A DNA stretch of 64,000 nucleotides from positions 56,037,968-56,101,967 of the forward strand of contig CM055273.1 in assembly GCA_029237695.1 (NCBI GenBank), in the 5' to 3' direction. Of the stretch, positions 21,651-35,003 are shown piece by piece. The notes beneath the pieces were generated by a model. It searched no databases. It had not been told where the DNA came from and saw only the letters and a program-made list of their open reading frames with translations. How positions within the stretch are numbered: position 1 is the first letter of the stretch; each line of letters starts with the position of its first letter. Both the position numbers and the translations under genes were made by a program. This DNA is from Conchocele bisecta. Taxonomy: Eukaryota > Mollusca > Bivalvia > Lucinida > Thyasiridae.

Positions 21651-21706
21651 ATGAATGACAATTTGCAAATGGACTCTAAATCAGAGTAGTGGCACTGGGA
21701 ATTTAA

Positions 21707-21905
21707 CCCTTTCCCTGTTTTGCGATATTTTGACTCATCCAAATCGAAAACATCTGAATAAAAGAATCAAATGCTGGGTCAAATGATGGTTAAATTATCT
21801 GATAGAGTAGAAAACATTGTTACAAGCAATTTCTCCTTTTCCCACAATGTTTTCAAAAGACATCTTCTGCAGAGGTGTCAAAAGTCATCTCTATCAGGGA
21901 AAGGG
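21707..21905. mobile_element. piggyBac-like MITE, family P4 (A-only)
   Basis: CCCTTTCCCTG and CAGGGAAAGGG lie between TTAA at 21703-21706 and 21906-21909. Copy B has the empty site with a single TTAA at 53286-53289 and otherwise matching flanks. This is direct evidence for TTAA duplication and a precise 199-bp element. It is noncoding. Confidence 0.9.
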
Positions 21906-22232
21906 TTAAGGTTATGAAATTACACCGATTGTAAATATGAACTTCTGTGTCTCACCATTTGTTGTCTGAAGTTCTCTGAACTGATTCATCAATAAGTCTG
22001 GCTGGGTACAAGTTTGCTAGTTCTGAACTAACGGATCTGGTTCAATAGGAAACCCAGATCAATGGAACTTGGCTTTTTGATTGCAACAGTTAATAACAGA
22101 ACAACAAACAGAGGTACTTTGGTAGTTAGCCACACAAGGGACTTGAAAATAACTACAGGTGTTTTGGTAATGAATGGCTGACTGATTGACTGTTATGTTG
22201 GCCTTACACAAGACAATACATCACATATGAGA

Positions 22233-22757
22233 TGCGCCATGTGATTTTGTACCTTCAGACATCTGCGTAATTTCATTAAATACGTAAATGGCGTCAAAAG
22301 TTGACAAAATTTTCTGAGTACATGCACAATTTTGGCAACTTTTGACTATTTATGAAGGAGATGGCTGCAGCCTACATGTCTCGCCCGCCGAGGTTTTAAT
22401 AGTAGACAGAAAAACTTTAACTAAAAACTTTAACCCGGACGTACGCCAATGTGCCGAATGTATCGCGCTGCGCTGTATCGCGCTGCACTGTATCGCGCTG
22501 CACTGTATCGCGCTGCACTGTATCGCGCTGCGCTGTATCGCGCTGCACTGTATCGCGCTGCGCTGTATCGCGCTGCGCTGTATCGCGCTGCACTGTATCG
22601 CGCTGCACTGTATCGCGCTGTCGCTGTAGCGCGCTGTCGCTGTAGCGCGGTGTCCGCAAGCACACCGCAAGCTGACGCGACAAAAATATTGTAAATTTTG
22701 TAAATGTATTTAATGAAATTATGCCTGAAGGTACAAAATCCCATGGTATGATACACA
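22233..22757. mobile_element. family Z MITE interrupted by a satellite-bearing segment
   Basis: GCCATGTGATTTTGTACC at the left and GGTACAAAATCCCATGG at the right are the Z arms. Between about 22357 and 22685 lies a segment resembling the middle of H2 (GCAGCCTACATGTCTCGCC; AACTTTAACC; GTCCGCAAGC...GCGACAAAAA), with the 15-bp array inside it. Confidence 0.6.
22459..22652. repeat. 15-bp tandem array, unit TGTATCGCGCTGCRC
   Basis: About eleven near-perfect 15-bp units alternating GCGC/GCAC, then degraded CGCTGTAGCGC units. Because 15 is divisible by 3, open frames persist in most phases (a repeated Arg-Cys-Ile-Ala-Leu, for example) without being genes. Copy B (53857-54003) is shorter and rearranged. 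Confidence 0.9.
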
Positions 22758-22980
22758 TTCACAAGCGTAGTTGTGAAGGTCAAAAGGTCATATTAAGGAT
22801 GTATGCATGGAATGAACAATGTTCTAGTGAGCCAAACTGTAGCTATGTTTGAACAGAATCTATTTTTACCAACACATCTCAGTATAAAAATAGCAATTGC
22901 CTGGACGGAACGACGTTTCACTCTACATGTATTACAATAGAAGTAGCTATGCTGGTATGGAATAAATATTTACCCTATGT

Positions 22981-23513
22981 CTGTTTCACGAAACCTGCCC
23001 AAATTTTACGGCTATAAAAACAATGCAAAAATCATATATTTTTCGATAAGATTAAATTTTATCAAAATATAAGAATGAGCATACTTTTGAATTCGTGAAA
23101 TTTGGTCCAATGTTGATTTTATTGCGAAAAAACAATTTCCCCATGTTAAATCCCCATAGACATCTATGGGGATTTAGCACGGGGAATATTTTTTTTTAAT
23201 TTCAGAAATAATGGACCGATTTTCAAAATGTAACTTTTGTTTTCTTCGTTATATCACTTCCAAGCTACCTAGCCATATTTCATAGTCAAGTTTTTCGTTT
23301 TTTGACTCCTCCTCTGGGTTCTCCAGCTCTTTCCCCCCATGTTAAATTCCCATACAGAAGTCATTTTTCGCAATCAAATCAATATTTGACCAAATTTTAC
23401 AACTTAAAAGAAGGCTCATTCTTAAATGTTCATAAAATTTAATATTGTCGGAAGAAATATTGTTTTTGCATTGTTTTTATAGCCGAAAAATTTGGGCAGG
23501 TTTCGTGAAACAG
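22981..23513. mobile_element. palindromic MITE, family W
   Basis: CTGTTTCACGAAACCTGCCC at the left and GGGCAGGTTTCGTGAAACAG at the right. AAATTTTACGGCTATAAAAA and its inverse follow, and a centre hairpin reads CCCCATAGACATCTATGGGG. It is noncoding. It ends 46 bp before the SBF exon at 23559. In copy B (54344-54943) the central hairpin is doubled. Confidence 0.75.
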
Positions 23514-23558
23514 ACATCACTATCAATGTAGCTATGCTTGGACAGAACAAAGTCTTAC

Positions 23559-23816
23559 CCTGAATGTGTCGAAGTAGAAGTGCTTGGACATAAGCACGAG
23601 GGCCTTGGGTGCGAACATCTGTGAGTGATGGGGAATCGCGACATCCTGATCATCAGCATCTTCATCATCGGGCTTGCTGGTGGTGATGGCGTACGTCTCG
23701 CTGAACGTGAGACAGGCACAGTAGTGGCGGTCACCGTCGATATCGGTGAGCACGGCCGCGAAGAATGCCGGCTGCTGTCGCTGGTTTGTTAGAATCCATC
23801 CTGTAGGCTGGCAGAA
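23559..23816 (-). CDS. SBF/MTMR5-13-type protein, DENN-region exon 'b' (copy A)
   Basis: The 258-bp exon encodes 86 residues in phase 0. It starts FCQPTGWILTNQ, then PAFFAAVLTDIDGDRHYC and ACLTFSETYAI. An acidic loop rich in Asp/Glu follows, and it ends MFAPKALVLMSKHF then YFDTFR. It matches the uDENN-to-cDENN stretch of SBF1/SBF2 (FCQPSGW; FF.AVLTDI..RHYCACLTF; YAPK.LVL.S). The acceptor CCACAG precedes 23816 and the donor GTAAGA follows 23559. DENND4-type DENN proteins share parts of this core, but the FCQP.GW motif and exon a's FPEKDW favour SBF. Confidence 0.92.
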
Positions 23817-23950
23817 CTGTGGACGGAAATACGAGATTGATTGATTCATTCATTCATTGAGTTTAATGGCTGTGTCTGTCCATAACTAAGGTCATTTTAG
23901 GCTGTGTCAACAGGTGGAAATTGAAGATTCATGGGTTGGTTTATTATAGG

Positions 23951-24269
23951 AATGAATGGCCTTTTTGTGGAATTTATCGGGGTATAAACTTGGAAAAGTC
24001 GCGGGAATATTCCAGCGACTTTTCCAAGTTTATATGCCCGATAAATTCAACAAAAAGGCCATTCATTCCTTATAATTCCAGCATTTGAAATAAATTCATC
24101 AAGAAAATGTGTTTATTTTCCGTTTTCTTAAGAATTATTTTAACTGCGCCTCACGGTTACGGAAAGTAGTTCGGCATGGCGTTTACTGGGACATAAATTT
24201 TGGACGGAGACTTGTAACGGACCAATCAAATGTTAGGGAATTGTGTAAATATTTTTGTGCTGGAATTAT
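23951..24269. mobile_element. ~320-bp A-only insertion with a 50-bp hairpin
   Basis: Copy B joins GGTTGGTTT directly to ATTGGCTTG (about 55380). In copy A the gap is filled by sequence beginning with the palindrome AATGAATGGCCTTTTTG / CAAAAAGGCCATTCATT (about 23957-24068), followed by ~200 bp of non-repeated sequence ending GTGCTGGAATT. ATT is present on both sides. The class is unknown; it could also be a deletion in B. Confidence 0.55.
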
Positions 24270-24276
24270 TGGCTTG

Positions 24277-24475
24277 TTAACCCTTAGAATGCAGAAAACG
24301 TAAATTGTCGCCTGCCATTGTTTTATATATTATCTTCTTTCTCAACAAAAACATAATTTGATAGAACTTTAGAATCATTTCCACTGGAAATGTTTCTAAA
24401 ATGCTGTCAAACCATGTTTTTATCAAGAACATGAGTGTCGTAAGTCACAAAATACGCCGTCGAAGTTGGGCCAGC
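24277..24475. mobile_element. piggyBac-like MITE, family P2 (right end lost)
   Basis: TTAACCCTTAGAATGC at 24277 starts it, and the GAACTTTAGAATCATTTCC stem is recognisable. The right TTAA end is missing. The copy-B partner is at about 55386-55540. Confidence 0.6.
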
Positions 24476-24646
24476 AGCGAAGGTGCAGAAATGTGAAGCT
24501 GTCACCAAGGCAAGAAACATTAATGAGAATTTGAAAATCTATATCAATATTTCTTCCTCTTATTGTGATAAACAGGTACACTAATTTAGGTAGAGATGTG
24601 TAACGTAGAAATTATATAGAATTGGATACAAAAATGTAGAAGTTAA

Positions 24647-27673
<3,027 letters not shown>

Positions 27674-27689
27674 AAAGGTGATATTTTTG

Positions 27690-28265
27690 TTAAAAAAATA
27701 TTTGTTTCTGCATAAAAACACCAATGTGCACATCTTCAATATGTGTAGAAGACGTGTGTATAATTTCAGATCGATTGACTGAACGGTTTCAGAGGAGTTG
27801 TGTACACAAAATCTGTACCCTATATAGAATTGTATACAAAAATGTAGAAAAAATTGCTAAGTTAAAATGGTGATATTTTGTTCTATATGGGTAGAAGACA
27901 TGTGTATAGTTTCATATCGATTAACTGAACAGTTTCAGAGGAGTTGTGTACACAAACTCTGTACCCTATATAGAATTGAATACAAAAATGTAGAAAAAAT
28001 GGCTAAGTTAAAAAATGTGATATTTTTGTTAAAAAATAAAAAGAAATTGGCATAAAACAGCAAGGTGCACATCTTCAATATGTGTAGGAAGACGTGTGTA
28101 TAGTTTCAGATCGATTGACTGAACAGTTTCAGAGGAGTTGTGTACACAAACTCTGTACCCTATATAGAATTGTATACAAAAATGTAGAAAAAGTGGCTAC
28201 CGATAAGTTAAAAACGAGATATTTTTTTTAAAAAAAAAAAAAAAAAATTACACATTTCAGAGGAG
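27690..28265. repeat. ~150-200-bp tandem repeat, three units
   Basis: Units share GTGCACATCTTCAATATGTG, CAGTTTCAGAGGAGTTGTG and CTGTACCCTATATAGAATTG (near 27815, 27961 and 28157). Copy B (about 55725-55995) has only about one and a half units. An A-rich run (about 28229-28247) follows. There is no coding capacity. Confidence 0.75.
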
Positions 28266-28444
28266 TTGTGCACATAAACTATGCAGTTTTCTGTCTGCCT
28301 CCCACCCACCGCCCGCCCAGCAGTAAAAATATATGTACCGTATAAAAAATGGGAAATAAAGAAAAATCAGCAGACAACAAAATTTAATTCAGCATTGTAA
28401 GGGCTAAAATCATTCCTGTCGGCTGACAGAACTGTGGACGGAAA

Positions 28445-28560
28445 TGTGATTGGAGAAATGGGGCTTATGTGATTTATGGACAGTGTAGCTCCTGATCAAG
28501 TACCACACTGCTGATAACAATCTGTATTCCTTGTTAGAAGCATGACAGGCATTTCCAATG
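28445..28560. mobile_element. left half of a family T MITE
   Basis: ATGTGATTGGAGAAATGGGG then the GACAGTGTAGCTCCTGATC block. The right half is replaced by P2-type stem sequence (ATTTCCAATGGAAATGATTC). Copy B keeps the complete T element at 56181-56396, so copy A has suffered a deletion or recombination here. Confidence 0.6.
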
Positions 28561-28706
28561 GAAATGATTCTAAAGTGCTGTCAAAGCATGTTGTAAATTA
28601 TTCTAAAGTGCTGTCAAAGCATGTTCTTGAAGATAAAAATGGAAAATAGAAAATAAACAGCAGACGACAAAAAATTAAGATAGCAGTCTAATGGTTAACT
28701 TCTTAA

Positions 28707-28883
28707 CCCTTACAATGTGAAACAGAAAAATAGTGGTCTGCTGTTGTTTAGTATTTTTCTACTTTCACAATAAAAAAATGGTTTTCCACTGGAAATGATT
28801 ATAAAGTGTTGTTTTTTTTATGAGAAAAATGGAAAATAAAACATGAACAGCAGATGACGAAATTTAATTCAGCATTGTTAGGG
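28707..28883. mobile_element. piggyBac-like MITE, family P2
   Basis: CCCTTACAATG and CATTGTTAGGG lie between TTAA at 28703-28706 and 28884-28887. One arm of the central stem is shortened. The copy-B partner is at 56515-56733. Confidence 0.75.
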
Positions 28884-28901
28884 TTAACAATAAACGGACA
28901 G

Positions 28902-29544
28902 GGCCCGGTTGTTCAAAACATCCGTTAGCTTAACGGACTGTTAAATCCTTAACTGAATGGTTAAAATCTCTGTTAAATCCGGTTGTTCAAAACATCCGTT
29001 AGCTTAACGGACTGTTAAATCCTTAACTGAATGGTTAAAATCTCTGTTAAAGTTGTTCAAAACATCCGTTAGCTTAACGGACTGTTAAATCCTTAACTGA
29101 ATGGTTAAAATCTCTGTTAATGTTGTTCAAAACATCAGTTAGCTTAACGGACTGTTAAATCCTTAACTGAATGGTTAAAATCTCTGTTAAACCCGGTTGT
29201 TCAAAACATCATTTAGCTTAACGGACTGTTAAATCCTTAACTGAATGGTTAAAATCTCTGTTAAACCCGGTTGTTCAAAAACATCAGTTAGAATTAACGG
29301 ACTGTTAAATCTTAACTGAATGGTTAAAATCTCTGTTAAGTTGTTCAAAACATCAGTTAGCTTAACGGACTGTTAAATCCTTAACTGAATGGTCAAAATC
29401 TCTGTAAAACAGAGATTTTAACCATTCAGTTAAGGATTTAACAGTCTGTTAAGCTAACGAATGTTTTGAACAACAGAGATTTTAACCATTCAGTTAAGGA
29501 TTTAACAGTCTGTTAAGCTAACGAATGTTTTGAACAACCGGGCC
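28902..29544. mobile_element. family M2 MITE with tandemly multiplied arm (A-only)
   Basis: GGCCCGGTTGTTCAAA at the left and AACAACCGGGCC at the right. CAG lies on both sides (28899-28901, 29545-29547). Copy B has a single CAG (56749-56751) and no element. The left arm (~60 bp, GTTAGCTTAACGGACTG ... GGTTAAAATCTCTG) is repeated about seven times in direct orientation, while the inverse right arm occurs about twice. Simple M2 copies such as 18726-18836 have one of each. Confidence 0.85.
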
Positions 29545-29828
29545 CAGGCTGACTTGATTTGTACATGAGCATTTGCGATAGGACAGTCTCCATTCAAATG
29601 AGACAGAGTGGACATCACAATGTGGTGTATTTAGATTTTTTGCAAAACATACTCACTGAACCTGCATTATTTACTATTTTTCGTAACAAATGAGTATTTA
29701 AATTGAATAAGTAGGAACAAATTGAATGATAAATGTGGCCTGCACTGGAAGTAGACAAGAACATTTAAAGGTGCATGCCCACTCAGTAGGTTATACTATA
29801 GGAGACAGATAGTTTTGTATATCGTATA

Positions 29829-30953
29829 CAGTCGAACCTGCTCGGGCGGTCACCTTTAATCAGCGGTCACCGCCGTTAAGCGGCCACTTCAAATTCCTCC
29901 CGCGCATTTTTGCTATATAAAACGCTTTCATTCAACGGTCACTCGTCTAACGCGGCCAGCGGTCATTAATTATCGTCCCAAACTAGTGATCCAATTTCAT
30001 TAAACGGTCACCTCTAATCTCGATTTCAATGTACCCTGCGGCGGTCGTTAACGAAGCGCGAATTAACAATGATGTCAGCAGTCAATGCGGGTAATTAAAA
30101 CACCTAACACGTCGCCGCGTATGCGATATTGAGAGGGTGTTTCACAGGTGCAAATTGTGTTGCCCGAATTGTCGGCGCATTATTGAAAGAACAGCCTATC
30201 GCATCCGGGTTCTTGCACCCTTGTCCGTCAATTCGTAATTTCTATAGGTTACCAACACAAATGTTGTAAAAAGGAACAGCCCATTGCCAGTTACCAAATT
30301 GACAAAACACGAATAGCCGATATAATTGGTGTGTATTGCCCAGGACCGAGTGTAACCGGCTCAAATATAATTTAAGCAAATGGCCTCATATGTCGAATAT
30401 GAGCCGAATGTCGCACTTATTGACTGCTTTTGCTGACATCGCCTATGCATTATTTACATACACAATTGGAAATGAATCCAAATTCGACTTGACCAATACC
30501 CGACAAAAAAAAAAAAAAAAAAAAAAATTGCACAACTTATCCCACACCATTTCCGATTATACCACATTATGCCCTATTATCTAGTACAATAAATTGTCTA
30601 TAATATAAATCTTGCAGATCAACAGTTGCCGTAGGCTGTAAAATAACAACAAAAACGTGAACATTGGTGTTTTTATTTGTTGACAGATTTTTTATTTCAT
30701 TAAATGATATAATCCACTCATTACATGTTCAGGTTCAATTTTGAAACTATTAAATAAATATAAAGATACAATTTTATATTGCATTAAAACATACATATTT
30801 AATCAATGTGGTACTCTAAATTAATCATTAATATTATTTATTACATGTACCTGAAATGTACCTGAAAACACAACCCTCTATTAAGAGGTCACCTCTGTTA
30901 AGCAGCCAGTTTTGTCACTTCCCTTGGGTGGCTGCTTAAGACAGGTTTGACTG
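29829..30953. mobile_element. Tigger/pogo-like element K3 (A-only)
   Basis: CAGTCGAACCTGCTCGGG and its counterpart AGACAGGTTTGACTG are flanked by TA (29827-29828, 30954-30955). Copy B has a single TA at 57088-57089. GCGGTCACC-type motifs recur near the left end (about 29845-30060) and AGGTCACC near the right. The element is 1,125 bp with no transposase. It contains a poly-A run at 30506-30528. Confidence 0.85.
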
Positions 30954-31171
30954 TAGATATGACATTTTCTGGCAAACGAAACATTCATTCACCATTACCC
31001 CATATCCTGATTGGATTTTATACATCTTATATCAGACATAAATTTGCACACTGATATCAGGGGCGATAACCGTGTTTCCTTAAAATGTTAATGGACATTA
31101 CTAGTTATTCTCTGTGTAATTTTTGGTGTGCAATAATCATGTGACACATTTAATTAGTATAAATAATTAAA

Positions 31172-31911
31172 CAAGAGGGCCATGATGGCCCTAATTTGCT
31201 CACCTGACTCCATGAATACCAGAGGAGATGTGACATTGAGTTCATGTGTTTTAAAAAAATTGTGCTATTTTTAGATGGCGATGACTCTCATTTTACCAAA
31301 TCTCAAAATGCTTCACCCAAAGATCTTAACTTACTATGAAGTTTGGCCAGCATCGGCCATGTGGTTCCTGAGAAAAAGACGTTAAAAATCTCGAATAAAT
31401 GGACCTTTTGGCGGCCATCATGGATGATATAATCATCCGATTCCGACAAATATTGCACCAGAGCAATCGCCTCATCGATACCTTCAATTTGATATATGAC
31501 ATGAGCATATTCGGTCAAAAATAAAATTTGACCCCACGGGCCACGCCCATTTTTGACCCCAGGGTCACCATTTTAACAACTTTGAAAGAGCATTGTGCAT
31601 CGATCATTACTAGCAAGTTTCGTCGAAATTCGGCTAGCGGTTCATGAGAAGAAGATTTTTTAAGAATTTATGCTATTTTTAGACGGTGGCCATCTTGGAT
31701 TAGCGATGACCACCATTTTAACAAATCTGAAAAGGCTTCACCCATGGACCATAACTTTTAAGTTTGGCTACCATGGGCCAAACGATTCATGTGAAGAAGA
31801 ATTTTGAAATCTCTAATAAAAGAACGACCTTTTGACCTTTCGACGGACGACGACGACGACGGACACATTGCGGTAACAATAACTCACATGAGCTTTGCTC
31901 AGCTGAGCTAA
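31172..31911 (+). mobile_element. Helentron-like element, family H1 (A-only, short)
   Basis: CAAGAGGGCCATGATGG at the start and GCTCAGCTGAGCTAA at the end. The empty site is in copy B near 57331-57342 (AATTAAAAAATATC). At 740 bp it is the smallest H1 here, with one internal unit and a short GACGACGACGG stretch. It is inserted inside a P5 element. Confidence 0.75.
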
Positions 31912-32343
31912 AAAATATCATGCCTCATTTGCATATGAAAATAGCCCGATACCACCGGGCGTCACTATCAGTAAAATAAATATTACTAAATGATTATATC
32001 CGTATAGAGGGCACTTGTAATTTTTAGAACTGGTGGAATAGTGACTGAATTGTAACCTATAAAGAGAATGTTGTGCCTATTGAGTGGGCATGTACCTTTA
32101 AGAATTATTGTCAAGTGTGGCAGGGCTACACATTATCAGGGATAGATAATTTTACAGGGACAAGCAAATCTTATCAGGAATTATTCAATATTATCTGTTG
32201 GAAAATTCTTGCCTGGCAGGACACTCAATTTCCTTGATCCTTGTGTACCGTAATCTAGACAGACAAGTAAGTTTAATCCTGCTGATAAAATCAAAAATCA
32301 CCTCCTTCAGATTGGACAACCAAGGCAGAAAGCAAGCATCCTG

Positions 32344-32584
32344 GGGCCCGTTTCACTAAACTTCGCACGACTAAAATGTTCGTAAGTGCAAATTTAGGAT
32401 CGTCTGTAAATTTCAATTGATTGATTTACATTTATTGAGCATAGGTTGCAAATGCAGCCTATGCTCAATACATGTAAATCCAACAATTGTTTACAAGAAA
32501 ACATTGTTAATGTGAAATTTACAGACCATCATAATTTTGCACTTACGAATATGTTAGTCGTACAAAGTTTTGTGAAACGGCCTC
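32344..32584. mobile_element. palindromic MITE, family M1, CTG target duplication
   Basis: GGGCCCGTTTCACTAAAC at the left and TTTTGTGAAACGGCCTC at the right. CTG lies on both sides (32341-32343, 32585-32587). The central GAGCATAGGTTGCA/TGCAGCCTATGCTC palindrome is missing from the copy-B partner (57765-57951). Confidence 0.8.
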
Positions 32585-32616
32585 CTGGTTTGTGCAATCC
32601 AATATCGAATACGCTT

Positions 32617-33069
32617 TGTTTGTTTGTTTGTTTGTTTGTTTGTTTGTTTGTTTGTTTGTTTGTTTATTAGTGTTTAACGGCCTATCAACCGCTAAGGTCA
32701 TGTAAGGCCGGGCAAACGGGTTTGATCCCATTTTAACCTGCTGCATTGGGGGGAAAATCCCAAAATCAGAATGGAATATTTACATCGAGAACAAATATAT
32801 TCAGCCCTGAAATTAGAATAACCCGACCTGGTGCCATGTCCATACCACACCAAAGTCACTTGGCCCCTTCCCCTAAAACAGGATTACGAATATTGTAATA
32901 CTCACATAAGGGGTATAACCAGAATGAGATTCAACTGTCACATACAAAATGCCAAAGACGTATGTGAGGGCCAAACCAGGTCTCCAGTCGGGATACCGGT
33001 AAGGATGAACCCCGATCGTTAAATTATCCATCGCGTGCTCCCACCTGCCACCCACTCGATACGCTGTGA
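32617..33069 (-). mobile_element. SINE-like repeat, family S, with (TTTG)n
   Basis: (TTTG)n of about 12 units at 32617-32663 is followed by GTGTTTAACGGCCTATC and the family core. On the minus strand this reads as a 5' region with TGGCAGGTGGGAGC and ends in a (CAAA)n tail. Copy B has only about four TTTG units (58711-58726), and an M3 element has split it there. Confidence 0.6.
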
Positions 33070-33126
33070 CGGAATTGCGAACAGCATAGGCCTTGATGAA
33101 AATGGGAAGATGTGCAGCCTGATCAG

Positions 33127-33432
33127 TAGCCTATTTCATCAAAATTACAAAGCCTGCTTATATGTATCTAGCTAAGTATACTTTGAGGGAGAAATTGTCA
33201 ATTTAAGGATAAATTTATTAACTTTTTATTATCCAATGTACTGAATTTATTACATTATCACAGCCATTTTGGCTGTGATAATGTAATAAATTCAGTATAA
33301 TAATTCTGCATACTTTTAATCATCAAGTATACGCAGTCGTTAGTTCTATATGAAATAATGCATTTCGGGAAAAATAAATGATTGCTCCCTTAGCTAGATA
33401 AGTATGCTTTGCAATTTTGGTGAAATATGCTA
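33127..33432. mobile_element. palindromic MITE, family M3
   Basis: TAGCCTATTTCATC at the left and GGTGAAATATGCTA at the right, with CAG before (33124-33126) and CTG after (33433-33435). The centre is a stem of about 27 bp (TACTGAATTTATTACATTAT facing its inverse around GCCATTTTGGC). The partner in copy B is 59784-60076. Confidence 0.75.
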
Positions 33433-33522
33433 CTGGGCCGACACTGTTCCAGAATGTCGCTATGGTCCCTTTGTCAACTTGGGGCCCGTTTCTAATTGGA
33501 CACATAATGAACCGGTGTTTAA

Positions 33523-34255
33523 AGGTACATGCCCACTCAGTAGGCACAAACTGTTCTTTATATCGGACACATTATCCGAGACCACATTTTCTAGCAAAAT
33601 AAACATTCACTCACCCACGCATTGATTGGCATTATTATATATTTTATATCAGACGTAAAATTTCCACACTGATATCAGGGGCGATAACCGTGTTTCCTTA
33701 AAATGTTAACGGACATTACTATTTATTCTCTGTATTTATTTTTTGATGTGCAATGATCATACATTATAGTCTGTATAATATTATTTTTTCAGGTGACGCA
33801 TTTAATTAGTGTAAATAACTAAAAAATAGCATGCCTCATTTGCATATGAAAATAGCCTGATACGCGCGCGCTATCAGTAAAATAAATATTACTAAATTAT
33901 TATATCTGTATTGCGGGCACTTGTAATTTTTAGAACTGGTGGAATAGTGACACAATTATACACTTATTTAACTCTTTGCATGCTGGGAAATTTGTGGGCT
34001 ATAAATAGTTCAAAAATAGCAGATGACAATTCATTATATTTTCTTTTATTTCTCCTTATAAATGTGATGAATATGTCTTGGAATTTCATTAGAATTGTGT
34101 CCAGAGGACACAATTCTAATGAAATTTCAAGACATATTTACAGAGAGAAATAAAACATATACTCGTAATTCGTTTGGCGGATATTTTCGCCGCTAGCATG
34201 CAAAGAGTTAATTCCTATAAAGAAAATGTTGTGTCTACAGAGTAGGAATGTACCT
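33523..34255. mobile_element. P5 element with a nested P3 MITE
   Basis: AGGTACATGCCCACTC at the left and AGAGTAGGAATGTACCT at the right, in TTAA (33519-33522, 34256-34259). The P3 element 33972-34207 is inserted near its right end. It is shared with copy B (60156-60847). Confidence 0.75.
33972..34207. mobile_element. piggyBac-like MITE, family P3
   Basis: CTCTTTGCATGCTGGG and GCTAGCATGCAAAGAG lie between TTAA at 33968-33971 and 34208-34211. The centre is the palindrome ATTAGAATTGTGTCC / GGACACAATTCTAAT. Copy B (60604-60799) lacks the left half of this centre. Confidence 0.8.
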
Positions 34256-34654
34256 TTAACAGCCAACTAACACTTAAAGTGTATCATTTAGGGCAAATGG
34301 ACTAATGGACTCATGAAGGTCCATGTGGGACTTGCCATAAAGGTATACAAGCATTGTACAACTCACTAGCACAGCCAGGAAACACTTATAAACACTTATA
34401 CCCAATAAACTGTTGCCCATTCGTAAACGTGCAGATGAATACAAGCCATATGAGGAAACCCAAGATCATTACCGACCTGAAATATATCGGTATCAATATG
34501 TGAAAGATGATCTCGACAGGCCACAATTTCCGTATACCCAATCCTTCCGTCAAATTTCGCCATAAATAAACCCACGTTCTCAGATCAGACACAGGTCCGA
34601 TTTCACAAGCAGTATCATATAAGCATGCTTTGTTTGATCATGGTCCAGTGTGAC

Positions 34655-34862
34655 ATCAGCCCATAAGCTCTAATTTGCTAGCCATCTGATATCTCCTGAA
34701 AAATATTTACAAAATTTGATATTTTCCGTATGTGACATCGAAAGTTAATGAAATTGTCAAAGCAAATGCGGAATAAAATTCCGCATTAGCTATGAAAATT
34801 CAATCAACTTACAGAAAATGTTTTTGTCAATATTTTTCTTAGGTATAAAATCGCATGGCTTG
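34655..34862. mobile_element. AT-rich palindromic MITE, family Z
   Basis: GCTAGCCATCTGATATCTCC at the left and TAGGTATAAAATCGCATGGC at the right. A GCAAATGCGGAATAAAATTC...GCATTAGC hairpin forms the centre. It lies about 50 bp downstream (minus strand) of the SBF exon at 34911. Copy B (about 61260-61480) has a longer right arm. Confidence 0.6.
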
Positions 34863-34910
34863 TCTGAAATAAGCCCACTTTGTGTGGGCATAGCCCGTGC
34901 GTCCACTTAC

Positions 34911-34996
34911 CAGTGGAATGCCCTGGGTGAATGGACAGTTTTTCCAGTCTTTCTCCGGGAACTTCTGGAGGAGTTTACCTGTGCTGCTACCGGCTC
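34911..34996 (-). CDS. SBF/MTMR5-13-type protein, N-terminal exon 'a' (copy A)
   Basis: The 86-bp exon starts with 2 nt of a split codon. It then reads AGSSTGKLLQKFPEKDWKNC and PFTQGIPL, ending on a codon boundary that continues into exon b (FCQPTGW). The FPEKDW..PF.QGI.LFCQP.GW string is characteristic of SBF1/SBF2 near residue 30-60 of ~1,850. The acceptor TTTTCAG precedes 34996 and the donor GTAAGT follows 34911. The initiating exon upstream was not found; it may lie in the gap or outside the window. The intron-side neighbour upstream is a 25-bp minisatellite. Confidence 0.92.
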
Positions 34997-35003
34997 CTGA
35001 AAA

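Larger units (their letters stand above)
29769..32097. mobile_element. P5 element carrying two nested insertions
   Basis: The ends AGGTGCATGCCCACTC and GAGTGGGCATGTACCT lie in TTAA (29765-29768, 32098-32101). A pogo-like element (29829-30953) and an H1 element (31172-31911) are inserted in it. Copy B has the uninterrupted ~0.5-kb version at 57028-57523. Confidence 0.8.

Noticed and set aside
22342..22783. Overlapping frames with repeated Arg-Cys-Ile-Ala-Leu or Gln-Arg-Asp-Thr
   Set aside because: A 15-bp tandem repeat keeps frames open; copy B breaks the period and the frames change.
28902..29544. CRISPR-like array (regular ~60-bp repeats)
   Set aside because: No unique spacers, the genome is eukaryotic, and the repeats are the multiplied arm of a MITE.
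34386..34592. Possible exon encoding a Trp/Leu/Ile-rich membrane-like segment (also 60978-61184)
   Set aside because: Conserved between copies only as much as surrounding intron; no convincing acceptor/donor pair and no family recognised.
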